Below are positions 1 through 7,933 of a stretch of 64,000 bases of DNA, in pieces; the first letter of the stretch is position 1, and each line of letters starts with the position of its first letter. The notes under the pieces were generated by a model. It was not told where the DNA came from. It saw only the letters and a program-made list of their open reading frames with translations, and searched no databases. Origin of the DNA: Cellulomonas sp. PhB150 (GTDB lineage: Bacteria > Actinomycetota > Actinomycetes > Actinomycetales > Cellulomonadaceae); NCBI RefSeq assembly GCF_003755175.1, contig NZ_RKHX01000001.1, forward strand, positions 1-64,000, given 5' to 3'. The position numbers were made by a program, and so were the translations under genes.

Positions 1-47
1 GGTACTGCACTCGCCAGGGTGTGGGAGAGTAGGACGCCGCCGGACAT
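1..47 (+). rRNA. rrf: 5S ribosomal RNA, 3' end only (partial)
   Basis: The first bases match the 3' part of an actinobacterial 5S rRNA: the conserved GGGAGAGUAGG segment followed by CGCCGCCGGAC, just before a strong terminator. The 5' part lies outside the window, so an rRNA operon (16S-23S-5S) presumably runs in from the left. The exact 3' end is uncertain by a few bases. Confidence 0.88.
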
Positions 48-55
48 CATTCAGC

Positions 56-90
56 AAAGAGCCACCCCTTCGGGGGTGGCTCTTTCTGTT
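56..90 (+). terminator. Rho-independent terminator of the rRNA operon
   Basis: A perfect 13-bp stem (56-68 paired with 73-85) closes a TTCG tetraloop (69-72). The top of the stem is GC-rich and the base is A/T-rich, followed by a T-rich run. It lies about 10 bases after the 5S end, where an rrn terminator is expected. Confidence 0.93.
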
Positions 91-624
91 TCCCCAAGCA
101 TTTCTCTTCCTGCCCGCCCGGCACACCGGGCACCACGCCCCGCGCACCAACTCCCCACACCGAGTGCTGCCCTTGACGCACCAGTGCGCCCCAAACAACG
201 GTCGCACTCGACAACGATGAGTAGCACTCGCGGCTCGTGCACGAGCAGACGGTGCTCGTCGAGCGCGCAGCGGACCGTGGAGTACGCAGACGCCGGCGTC
301 TTCGACGCCGGCGAGGGGCGCGCCGTCTCTGGGCCCAGCGCCCGCGGCGTTGCCCGCGGGGGCGTTCTCCTCCGCGTCGTGCTGCGACGCGCGGTCGTTG
401 CTGCAGCTGTGAGCTTGGTGTCCACTGTGAGTTCGGTCATCGTTCCGGTGGGTGTTCTGTCGCGCTTCCACGCTCAGCGGGGTCCTATTCGACTTTTCGC
501 GCGTGCGCGGGGGCTCGAAGGAGCCTTCGGCGCACTGGTATCGGTGGGCGTGGGCGGCGGCGATTCGGGTAGATGGCCATGCAGTGGGATGATGAACGTT
601 GATTCCGGCGAGGAGAGTACACAG
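91..624. other. Intergenic stretch, no supported gene
   Basis: About 530 bases between the rRNA terminator and the repeat-protein gene. Open frames here lack consistent codon bias and a credible ribosome binding site. The only visible structure is a perfect 10-bp hairpin (291-300 with 304-313, loop TTC) without a T-run. The promoter of the downstream gene must lie here, but I see no convincing -35/-10 pair. A Shine-Dalgarno-like GAGGAGAG sits at 609-616, just before the ATG at 625. Confidence 0.6.
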
Positions 625-3111
625 ATGAACAGCGACAACCGGGCAGGGCGTACCCCCGACGACAACAACAGGTCGGGCGACGCACGCCGCGGAGGACCGG
701 CGCAGTCGGGCGATGGCCGACGCGACGGCCGCAGCGGTGGCCCGGGTGGTTCATCCCGTGGCTCGTCGGGCGGATATGGCTCGGTGCGTGGTTCCGGCCG
801 CGACGACCGACGTGGATCGACGGGATCGTCGGGTCGTCCCGCGACCGGTGGACGCCCCGCCTATGGGCAGAGCAGCGACCGTCCTCGTTCGGGCGACCGT
901 CCCTCCTATGGGCAGAGCAGCGACCGTCCCCGCACGGGCGACCGTCCTTCCTACGGCGACCGTCAGCGTGATGACCGCGGTGGCCGCCCGTCGTACGGGC
1001 AGAGCGGCGACAGGTCACGGCAGGGGGATCGCCCGAGCTACGGCGACCGTCCCCGCACCGGTGACCGTCCCGCTTCGGGCGGACGTCCGCCCTACGGCCA
1101 GAGCGGTGACCGTCCGCGGACCGGCGACCGTCCTTCCTACGGTGACCGTCCGCGTGACGACCGCGGTGGCCGTCCGGCCTATGGCCAGAGCAGCGACCGC
1201 TCGCGCGACGACCGCGGTGGCCGTCCCTCGTACGGGCAGAGCGACCGCCCGCGCAGCGACCGGCCGTCGTACGGCGACCGTCCCTCGTCGGGCGACCGCC
1301 CTCGCACGGGCGATCGTCCGTCGTCGGGCGACCGCCCTCGCACGGGCGATCGTCCGTCCTACGGCGACCGTTCGCGTGACGACCGTGGCGGCCGTCCCTC
1401 GTACGGGCAGAGCGGCGACCGCCCTCGCACGGGTGACCGTCCTTCCTACGGCGATCGACCGCGCGACGACCGCGGTGGCCGCCCGGCCTCTGGGCAGAGC
1501 AGCGACCGCCCTCGTAGCGACCGCCCGTCCTACGGCGACCGCCCCTCGCGCCCCGCGTCGGGCGAGCGTGGTGACCGCCCCTCGTACGGCGACCGCGGTG
1601 GCCGTCCGGCCTACGGGCAGAGCGCTGATCGCCCTCGGAGCGGCGATCGTCCTTCCTACGGTGACCGCCCGCGCAGCGACCGGCCGGCATCGGGTGGCCG
1701 TTCGTCGTACGGCGATCGCCCGTCATACGGCGATCGCCCGTCATACGGCGATCGTCCGTCGTCCGGCGACCGCCCGTCACGCCCCGCATCCGGTGACCGT
1801 CCGCGCACGGACCGTGCGGCCTCGGGTGACCGTCCGTCGTACGGCGACCGCCCGCGCCCGGGGGACCGGCGCCCGATCGCCGGCGAGCGGTCGAGCCACC
1901 GTCCGCGCACCGAGGGCGAGGCCGCCAGCAGCCAGCGCCCCGCTCGGTCGTCGGACGGCCCGCCTCGCGGCGATCGTCCCTCGTACAGCCCTCGTCCCGA
2001 GACGAGCAATCGACCCGCGACCGGTGACCGCCGCCCGCCGCGCGACCGGGATGACCGGCCCGACGCCCGTCGTGGCGACCGGTCGGATCGCCCGCAGGGC
2101 TCGTACGCGGGCCGCGGTTCGAGCGACCGTCCGACGTCGAACCGATCGTTCGGCGACAGCCGTGCGCCCGGCCGCGACGACGACCGCCAGTCCCGTCCGC
2201 CGCAGGACCAGCGGACGCCCGCGCCGCTGATCCCGGACGACGTCACGTTCAGCGACCTGGACCGGGCCGCACGCGCGCCGCTGCGGACGCTGACCAAGGA
2301 CAACGCCGAGCGCGTGGGCCGTCACCTGGTGATGGTCGGCCGCCTGATCGACGACGAGCCCGAGCTGGCCTACGAGCACGCGCAGGCCGCCGTGCAGCGC
2401 GCCGGCCGTGTCGACGTGGTCCGGGAGGCTGCCGGTCTGACCGCCTACCGCACGGGCCGCTACGCCGAGGCGCTGCGCGAGCTGCGCACCGTCCGGCGGC
2501 TCAACGGCTCTTCCGAGCACCTGCCGATCATGGCGGACTGCGAGCGAGGGCTGGGCCGCCCGGAGCGGGCGATCACGCTGTCCCAGGAGCCCGAGGCGGA
2601 GACCCTCGCGGCCGACGGGAAGGTCGAGCTCGCCATCGTCGTCAGCGGCGCGCGGCTCGACCTCGGCGAGCCCGACGCCGCCCTGGCGACGCTGGCCTCG
2701 CCGCTCGTCCGCGGCGCCAAGGGCGTGCTCGCGGTGCGGGTCGCGCAGGCTCGCGCGACCGCGCTGGAGGCCGCCGGCCGGGCCGACGAGGCCGCGGCCG
2801 AGCTGAGCTCGTACAGCGCGGCTCAGCTGACCGAGGCATCGGGCGGAGTCGAGGAGGACGAGGACGACGTGGTCGTCTTCGACCTGGACGAGGACGACGA
2901 CGAGACCGACGGCGACGACGACGAGTCGGCCAGCCCGGAGTCGGACGATGACACGTCGGACGACGACACCTCGGACGACGACGGGCCGGTCGATGCCGCT
3001 CCAGACGATGCCGCTCCAGACGATGCCGCTCCGAACGATGCCGAGTCCGTGGACGACGAGCCCGAGGCCGCTGCAGGTGAGGCGACCGACCAGAGCGAGG
3101 AGAACCGGTGA
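625..3111 (+). CDS. Disordered SYGQ/SYGDR-repeat protein with TPR-like domain and acidic tail
   Basis: 828 residues; function unknown. The start is the ATG preceded by GAGGAGAG; the frame stays open upstream, but only because it reads through the 5S end. Three parts are visible. Residues 1 to about 532 are low-complexity and rich in Arg, Gly, Asp, Ser, Pro and Tyr, with about eight YGQS units, about thirteen YGDR units and several RDDRGG segments. Residues about 533-735 are alpha-helical and TPR-like (helix pairs such as AYEHAQAAVQRAG and YAEALRELRTVRRL). Residues about 741-828 are a strongly acidic tail of Asp/Glu runs with repeated DDAAP. No signal peptide or membrane segment is seen, so it is probably cytoplasmic. 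It overlaps the HAD gene by GTGA and is probably cotranscribed with it. The Tyr/Arg composition resembles condensate-forming RNA-binding proteins such as FUS; that is an inference from composition only. Confidence 0.85.
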   Translation: MNSDNRAGRTPDDNNRSGDARRGGPAQSGDGRRDGRSGGPGGSSRGSSGGYGSVRGSGRDDRRGSTGSSGRPATGGRPAYGQSSDRPRSGDRPSYGQSSDRPRTGDRPSYGDRQRDDRGGRPSYGQSGDRSRQGDRPSYGDRPRTGDRPASGGRPPYGQSGDRPRTGDRPSYGDRPRDDRGGRPAYGQSSDRSRDDRGGRPSYGQSDRPRSDRPSYGDRPSSGDRPRTGDRPSSGDRPRTGDRPSYGDRSRDDRGGRPSYGQSGDRPRTGDRPSYGDRPRDDRGGRPASGQSSDRPRSDRPSYGDRPSRPASGERGDRPSYGDRGGRPAYGQSADRPRSGDRPSYGDRPRSDRPASGGRSSYGDRPSYGDRPSYGDRPSSGDRPSRPASGDRPRTDRAASGDRPSYGDRPRPGDRRPIAGERSSHRPRTEGEAASSQRPARSSDGPPRGDRPSYSPRPETSNRPATGDRRPPRDRDDRPDARRGDRSDRPQGSYAGRGSSDRPTSNRSFGDSRAPGRDDDRQSRPPQDQRTPAPLIPDDVTFSDLDRAARAPLRTLTKDNAERVGRHLVMVGRLIDDEPELAYEHAQAAVQRAGRVDVVREAAGLTAYRTGRYAEALRELRTVRRLNGSSEHLPIMADCERGLGRPERAITLSQEPEAETLAADGKVELAIVVSGARLDLGEPDAALATLASPLVRGAKGVLAVRVAQARATALEAAGRADEAAAELSSYSAAQLTEASGGVEEDEDDVVVFDLDEDDDETDGDDDESASPESDDDTSDDDTSDDDGPVDAAPDDAAPDDAAPNDAESVDDEPEAAAGEATDQSEENR
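850..1860 (+). repeat. In-frame degenerate coding repeats (RPSYGDRPR / YGQSSDRPR units)
   Basis: Imperfect direct repeats of roughly 18-45 bases encode variants of RPSYGDRPR, RPRTGDRPS and GGRPAYGQSSDRP. A run of three nearly identical 18-base units lies around 1705-1760, and a 39-base unit is duplicated around 1285-1350. Synonymous differences between units point to old expansion with drift, plus some recent duplications. The repeats stay in frame, so selection acts on the protein. Confidence 0.85.
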
Positions 3112-4133
3112 GCGCAGGTCTGATCGGGTCGACGACCCCCCTCGTCGACCGCTACGACCTGGCGCTCGTCGACCTCGACGGCGTGGCCTACAAGGGTCAC
3201 GAGCCGATCGTGCACGCGTCCGACAGCCTGACCGCCGCGCGTGCGCGAGGGATGCGTCTCGTCTTCGTGACGAACAACGCGTCGCGCGAGCCGGGCTCCG
3301 TGGCGGACCAGCTGACCGGGCTGGGCATCGCGACGGAGCCGGCCGAGGTCATGACGGCGGCGCAGGCGGCGGCCCAGCTGCTGCGCACGCGCCTGGCCGA
3401 GGGCTCCAAGGTTCTCGTCGTGGGCGGCGCGGGCCTGATCACCGCGGTGCGCGAGGCCGGGTACGTCGTCGTCTCGTCGGCCGACGACGAGCCCGACGCC
3501 GTGGCGCAGGGCTTCGCGCCCGAGGTGGGCTGGAACCAGCTCGCGCAGGCCGCGTACGCGATCGAGCGCGGTGCGTGGCACGTGGCGTCGAACCTGGACC
3601 TGAGCATCCCGACGGCGCACGGCATCGCGCCCGGCAACGGGTCGCTCGTCGCCGCCGTGCGCGCCGCGACCGGTGTGGTGCCGGACAGCGCGGGCAAGCC
3701 GGCGCCGACGATGTACCACATGGCCGTCGAGCGGGCGGGTGCCCGTGAGGCTCTCGTGGTCGGAGACCGGCTGGACACCGACCTCGCCGGTGCACGGTCG
3801 GGTGGCTTCGCCGGGCTGCACGTGCTGACGGGCGTGAGCTCGGCCCGCGACGACGTGCTCGCGGTGGCCGGCGAGCGCCCGCACTACATCGGCGCCGACC
3901 TCCGCGCGCTCCTCGAGACCCATCCCGAGCCGCAGGCCGGACCCGAGGGCTGGTGGACGTGCCGCGAGGCGTCGGCCCGCGTGGTCGACGGCGCACTGGA
4001 GCTCGGCCGGGGCTCGAGCACGGACGACCTCGATGTCGTCCGCGCGGCGTGCGCGGCGGCCTGGGCCGCGGTGGACTCCGGCGTCGAGGTCGACCCGTCG
4101 AGCGTTCCTGAGCTCGCGGTCGCCGAGGGCTGA
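3108..4133 (+). CDS. HAD-superfamily IIA hydrolase (NagD / phosphoglycolate phosphatase-like)
   Basis: 341 residues. The nucleophile and acid/base aspartates are D22 and D24 in DLDGVAY. Motif II is VTNNAS near residue 55, the motif III lysine is in GKPAPTMYH near 196, and the metal-binding motif VVGDRLDTDLAGA is near 217-229. This is the HAD-IIA (C2-cap) pattern seen in sugar-phosphate, p-nitrophenylphosphate and phosphoglycolate phosphatases. It is longer than typical members (about 260-290 residues) by a C-terminal extension after about residue 265. The GTG start overlaps the upstream stop (GTGA). A homologous HAD gene precedes tlyA in mycobacteria, so the context is conserved. The substrate cannot be told from sequence. 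Confidence 0.92.
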   Translation: MSAGLIGSTTPLVDRYDLALVDLDGVAYKGHEPIVHASDSLTAARARGMRLVFVTNNASREPGSVADQLTGLGIATEPAEVMTAAQAAAQLLRTRLAEGSKVLVVGGAGLITAVREAGYVVVSSADDEPDAVAQGFAPEVGWNQLAQAAYAIERGAWHVASNLDLSIPTAHGIAPGNGSLVAAVRAATGVVPDSAGKPAPTMYHMAVERAGAREALVVGDRLDTDLAGARSGGFAGLHVLTGVSSARDDVLAVAGERPHYIGADLRALLETHPEPQAGPEGWWTCREASARVVDGALELGRGSSTDDLDVVRAACAAAWAAVDSGVEVDPSSVPELAVAEG

Positions 4134-4157
4134 CGCAGGTCGCAGCCTGGGGATGTC

Positions 4158-4189
4158 GGCCGACCTGTGTCGGCCTCGCCAGGTAGCGT
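4158..4189 (+). promoter_or_regulatory. Candidate promoter with inverted repeat before the tlyA operon
   Basis: A perfect inverted repeat GGCCGAC-N4-GTCGGCC (4158-4175) is followed 8 bases later by TAGCGT (4184-4189), a good actinobacterial -10. The repeat covers the expected -35 position. It could be an operator, or the terminator of the upstream pair. A start about 7 bases after the -10 would leave a leader of about 23 bases containing GAGGAGG before the GTG at 4219. Confidence 0.45.
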
Positions 4190-4218
4190 GGGGCCGTCCG
4201 TGTCGACGAGGAGGATCA

Positions 4219-4428
4219 GTGAGCGAAGGCGTGGTGCCCGGTCCCCGGGTGCGTGCGAGCGAGCCGGTCGACGACGCGTCGCACACCGGCCCCACCGGTG
4301 ACGACGCGGTCGACGAGGCCCTGACGGCCCTGGTCGGCATCGAGCAGCAGCCGCTGCGCGCCCACGTGGCCGTGTTCGACGCCGTGCACGGCGCTCTGCA
4401 GGACCGCCTGGCCGACGCGGAGGCCTGA
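4219..4428 (+). CDS. Small conserved protein upstream of tlyA
   Basis: 69 residues, unknown function. The GTG start is supported by GAGGAGG ending at 4214. The N-terminal half is Pro/Gly/Asp-rich and probably disordered. The C-terminal half (about 30-66) is a single amphipathic helix: DEALTALVGIEQQPLRAHV, then FDAVHGALQDRL. A small gene stands at the same place before tlyA in mycobacteria (Rv1693 position), so conservation of position supports it being real. There is no transmembrane segment or signal peptide. It ends 6 bases before tlyA and is probably cotranscribed. Confidence 0.8.
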   Translation: MSEGVVPGPRVRASEPVDDASHTGPTGDDAVDEALTALVGIEQQPLRAHVAVFDAVHGALQDRLADAEA

Positions 4429-4434
4429 CCCCTC

Positions 4435-5319
4435 GTGACGACCCCCGCCATCCCCGGGCCGGCGCGCGCCGCGCAGCCCGAGCCCGCCGGCACCACGACG
4501 CGTCTCGACACCGAGCTCGTCCGCCGTGGCCTGGCCCGGTCGCGCCGAGAGGCGGCCGAGCTGATCGCGGGAGGCCGCGTGCAGGTTCGGGGCAAGGTCG
4601 CCGGACGCAGCTCCATGCAGGTGCAGGACGGCGACGAGGTCGAGGTCGAGGGCGACGCGGACGACCGTGGCTACGCCTCGCGCGGCGCTCACAAGCTCGT
4701 CGGCGCGCTGGACGCGACCGGGATCCGGGTCGAGGGTCGGCTGTGCCTGGACGCGGGTGCGAGCACCGGAGGATTCACGGACGTCCTGCTGCGCCGCGGG
4801 GCGCGACGGGTCGTGGCTGTCGACGTCGGGCACGGGCAGATCATCGACCGGCTCCGCGACGACGAGCGCGTCGACGTCCGGGAGGGCGTCAACGTGCGCG
4901 AGCTGCGGGCCGGGGACGTCGACCCGGCCCCGGACCTCGTCGTCGCCGACCTGTCCTTCATCTCCCTGACGATGGTGCTGCCGGCGCTCCAGGCAGTCGC
5001 GGCCCCCGACGCCGACCTGCTGCTCATGGTGAAGCCGCAGTTCGAGGTCGGCCGGGAGCGGCTCGGGTCCGGGGGAGTCGTGCGCAGCCCCGAGCTGCGG
5101 TCGGACGCCGTGGTCGAGGTGGCGCGCGCCGCGGCGGGGTGGGGCCTGACGACGCACGCGGTCGTGCGCAGCCCGCTCGAGGGGCCGAGCGGGAACGTGG
5201 AGTTCTTCCTGTGGCTGCGGGCGACGGCGCCGGGTGACGGGCTCGACGGCCAGGTCGACGAGGACGGGATCCGCGCGGTCGTGACCGGGCAGCCCGCACA
5301 GCAGGGAGGCACCGCATGA
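4435..5319 (+). CDS. tlyA: TlyA family 16S/23S rRNA (cytidine-2'-O)-methyltransferase
   Basis: 294 residues. TlyA methylates the ribose 2'-O of C1409 (16S) and C1920 (23S) using S-adenosylmethionine; loss gives capreomycin resistance in mycobacteria. An S4 RNA-binding domain covers about 22-85 (LVRRGLARSRREAAELI), followed by an FtsJ-like Rossmann fold. The SAM-binding motif is LDAGASTGGFTD near 106-117. The catalytic KDKE tetrad is visible as K in GAHKLVG, D in VADLSFIS, K in MVKPQFEVG and E in GNVEFFLW. The start is GTG with a weak ribosome binding site. The stop overlaps the nadK start (ATGA), so the two are translationally coupled. Confidence 0.95.
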   Translation: MTTPAIPGPARAAQPEPAGTTTRLDTELVRRGLARSRREAAELIAGGRVQVRGKVAGRSSMQVQDGDEVEVEGDADDRGYASRGAHKLVGALDATGIRVEGRLCLDAGASTGGFTDVLLRRGARRVVAVDVGHGQIIDRLRDDERVDVREGVNVRELRAGDVDPAPDLVVADLSFISLTMVLPALQAVAAPDADLLLMVKPQFEVGRERLGSGGVVRSPELRSDAVVEVARAAAGWGLTTHAVVRSPLEGPSGNVEFFLWLRATAPGDGLDGQVDEDGIRAVVTGQPAQQGGTA

Positions 5320-6188
5320 CCCGCCGCGCGCTGGTCGTCACGCACAGCGGCCGCGAGGTCGCCGTCGCCGCGACAGCGGAGGCGATCCGTGGGCTCGAGG
5401 ACGCGGGCTTCACGCTGGTGCTCGCCCAGGAGGACACCGACGCCACCGACCTGCCGTCCTTCGACCTCGCGGTCGTGCTCGGCGGCGACGGCACGATCCT
5501 GCGCGCAGCGGAGCTCACGCGCGGCACCGGCGTCCCCCTGCTCGGCGTGAACCTCGGGCACGTCGGGTTCCTCGCCGAGAGCGAGCGTGACGACGTCGGC
5601 GAGTCCGTGCGGCGGCTGACGGTCGGTGACTTCTCGGTGGAGGAGCGCGGGACGCTCGACGTCCGGGTCATCCGCCCCGACGGCAGCGTCGGCACCGGCT
5701 GGGCCCTCAACGAGGTCGCGCTGGAGAAGGTGGACCGCTCGCGCATCCTCGAGGTCGCCGTCGAGGTCGACGGCCACCCGCTGTCCTCGTTCGGGTGCGA
5801 CGGCATCGTCGCCGCGACCGCGACGGGCTCGACGGCGCACGCCTTCTCGGCCGGTGGCCCGGTCGTCTGGCCCGACGTGGACGGCATGATCCTCGTCCCG
5901 CTCTCTGCCCACGCGCTGTTCGCGCGCCCGCTCGTCGTGGGGCCGCGCAGCATGCTCGCCGTCGAGGTGCTCGAGCGTTCGCCTGCTGCTGGTCTGGTGA
6001 CCTGCGACGGCCGACGACAGCTCGAGGTGCCGGTGGGGTCGCGGGTCGAGGTGACGCGCGGTGAGACCCCGGTGCTGCTCGCGCGGCTCAACCCCGCGCC
6101 GTTCACCACGCGGCTGGTGCAGAAGTTCGGGCTTCCCGTGGCCGGCTGGCGCGGCGGCGCCGGACCCGAGGGGAGGGCGGACCGTTGA
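5316..6188 (+). CDS. nadK: NAD kinase
   Basis: 290 residues. It phosphorylates NAD to NADP with ATP or polyphosphate. The nucleotide-binding GGDGT motif is at residues 59-63 (VVLGGDGTILRAAE). The second conserved block ATGSTAHAFSAGGPVV and the ILVPLSAHALFARPLV segment are typical of the family. Length is normal for actinobacterial enzymes. It overlaps tlyA upstream (ATGA) and recN downstream (TTGA), which places it in a tightly coupled operon. This is the usual actinobacterial order. Confidence 0.97.
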   Translation: MTRRALVVTHSGREVAVAATAEAIRGLEDAGFTLVLAQEDTDATDLPSFDLAVVLGGDGTILRAAELTRGTGVPLLGVNLGHVGFLAESERDDVGESVRRLTVGDFSVEERGTLDVRVIRPDGSVGTGWALNEVALEKVDRSRILEVAVEVDGHPLSSFGCDGIVAATATGSTAHAFSAGGPVVWPDVDGMILVPLSAHALFARPLVVGPRSMLAVEVLERSPAAGLVTCDGRRQLEVPVGSRVEVTRGETPVLLARLNPAPFTTRLVQKFGLPVAGWRGGAGPEGRADR

Positions 6189-7927
6189 TCGAGGAGATCC
6201 GGATCGCCGACCTCGGCGTGATCGGGCGCGCGCACGTCGAGCTCGGCGCGGGGCTGACGGTCCTCACCGGCGAGACCGGTGCCGGCAAGACCATGGTGCT
6301 CACCGCGCTCAACCTCCTGCTCGGCGGCAAGGCCGACCCAGCGACGGTCCGGACGGGCGCCGCGTCGGCGTCGGTCGAGGGTCGCGTGCTGCTGGGTGGC
6401 GACCAGCCGGCGATCCAGCGTGCCGCCGAGGCGGGCGCGGAGCTCGACGACGACGGGTCGCTCGTCCTCGTGCGGACGGTCGGAGCGACGACCGACGGGG
6501 GAGCGGGCCGTTCGCGGGCGTTCCTCGGCGGACGCTCCGTGCCGCAGGGCGTCCTCGGCGAGCTCGCGGAGCACCTCGTCACGGTGCACGGTCAGGCCGA
6601 CCAGGCCCGCCTGCGCTCGCCCGCGCACCAGCGTGAGGCGCTGGACGCCTTCGTCGGCAGCGACCACGCGGCGACGCTCGCGAGCTACCGCACGGGGTGG
6701 GCCGAGCGCGCGCGCGTCGACGCCGAGCTCGCCGACCTGGTCAGCCGGGCGCAGGACCGCACCCGCGAGGCCGAGCTGCTGCGGCTCGGGATCGCCGAGG
6801 TCGAGCGCGTCGACCCGCAACCCGGCGAGGACGTGGAGCTGGCGGCCGAGGCCGAGCGGCTCGCGCACGCCGAGGACCTGCGGACGGCGGCGACCACCGC
6901 GCACGCCGCGCTCGTGGGCGACGCAGACAGCGGGTCGGTCGAGCTCGTCAGCGCCGTCGACCTCGTCGAGCAGGCCAAGCGCGCGCTCGAGCACGCGGGC
7001 AGCCACGACCCCGCCCTCGCCGCGCTCGCCACGAGGGTCGCGGAGGCCGGCTTCCTGCTGGCCGACGCCGCCACCGAGATCTCGGTCTACATCGAGGACC
7101 TCGCCGCGGACCCGCGCCGGCTCGACGCGGTGCACCAGCGGCGCGCCGAGCTCACGACCGTGACGCGCAGCTACGGCGCCGACGTGGCCGAGGTGCTCGC
7201 CTGGGCGGACGCCGCGGGCCGGCGGCTGCTCGACCTCGACGGGGGCGACGAGCGGATCGAGGAGCTGCGCGCGCGCCGCGCCGAGCTCGACGACGCGTTG
7301 ACCGCGGACGCGTCGCGCCTGACCGCCGCACGCGCCGACGGCGCGCAGCGGCTCGCGAAGGCGGTGACGGGAGAGCTCGCCGGCCTCGCGATGGGCGGGG
7401 CCGAGCTGCGCGTCGCCGTCGAGCCCGCCGACGAGCCGGGGCCGCACGGCGCCGACCGCGTCGAGATGCTGCTGGTCCCGCACGCCGGTGCGCCGCCGCG
7501 GCCGCTCGGCAAGGGAGCCTCGGGCGGTGAGCTCTCGCGCGTCATGCTCGCGCTCGAGGTCGCGCTCGCGACCGCCCCGGACAGCGGCGCGTCGAGGCCC
7601 GGCACGTTCGTGTTCGACGAGGTCGACGCCGGCGTCGGCGGCCGCGCGGCGGTCGAGGTCGGGCGGCGGCTCGCGGCCCTCGCCAAGGACTCGCAGGTGC
7701 TCGTCGTGACCCACCTCGCGCAGGTCGCGGCGTTCGCCGACCACCACCTGGTGGTGACCAAGTCGAGCGCCGGAGGGGTCGACGTCGTCACCGAGTCGGA
7801 CGTGAGGTCGGTCACTGACGAGGACCGCGTCCGCGAGCTCGCCCGCATGCTCTCGGGTCAGGACGACTCCGACGCCGCGCGGACGCATGCCGCAGAGCTG
7901 CTCGCGCAGTCCGCCGTGGGACGATGA
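6185..7927 (+). CDS. recN: DNA repair protein RecN
   Basis: 580 residues. RecN is an SMC-like ATPase that acts at double-strand breaks. The Walker A motif (GETGAGKT) lies near 29-36, the ABC-type signature SGGELSRVMLALE near 447, and the Walker B motif FVFDEVDAGVGG near 474-485. The central region (about 160-400) is Ala/Glu/Arg-rich, as expected for the coiled coil. The start is TTG, overlapping the nadK stop by TTGA. No LexA box is visible just upstream, so any SOS control would have to come from the operon promoter. Confidence 0.96.
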   Translation: MIEEIRIADLGVIGRAHVELGAGLTVLTGETGAGKTMVLTALNLLLGGKADPATVRTGAASASVEGRVLLGGDQPAIQRAAEAGAELDDDGSLVLVRTVGATTDGGAGRSRAFLGGRSVPQGVLGELAEHLVTVHGQADQARLRSPAHQREALDAFVGSDHAATLASYRTGWAERARVDAELADLVSRAQDRTREAELLRLGIAEVERVDPQPGEDVELAAEAERLAHAEDLRTAATTAHAALVGDADSGSVELVSAVDLVEQAKRALEHAGSHDPALAALATRVAEAGFLLADAATEISVYIEDLAADPRRLDAVHQRRAELTTVTRSYGADVAEVLAWADAAGRRLLDLDGGDERIEELRARRAELDDALTADASRLTAARADGAQRLAKAVTGELAGLAMGGAELRVAVEPADEPGPHGADRVEMLLVPHAGAPPRPLGKGASGGELSRVMLALEVALATAPDSGASRPGTFVFDEVDAGVGGRAAVEVGRRLAALAKDSQVLVVTHLAQVAAFADHHLVVTKSSAGGVDVVTESDVRSVTDEDRVRELARMLSGQDDSDAARTHAAELLAQSAVGR

Positions 7928-7933
7928 CAGGCG

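Noticed and set aside
91..624. A tRNA or small RNA gene after the rRNA operon
   Set aside because: No cloverleaf or T-loop (GTTCRANNC) arrangement was found; only a simple GC hairpin at 291-313.
850..1860. CRISPR-like regular repeats
   Set aside because: Units are coding, imperfect, variable in length and without unique spacers, and no cas gene is near.
485..2303. Long open frames on the minus strand and in another plus frame over the repeat region
   Set aside because: They are by-products of in-frame Arg/Gly/Pro-coding repeats. Their products are Arg/Thr/Ala-rich without any domain, and they lack ribosome binding sites.
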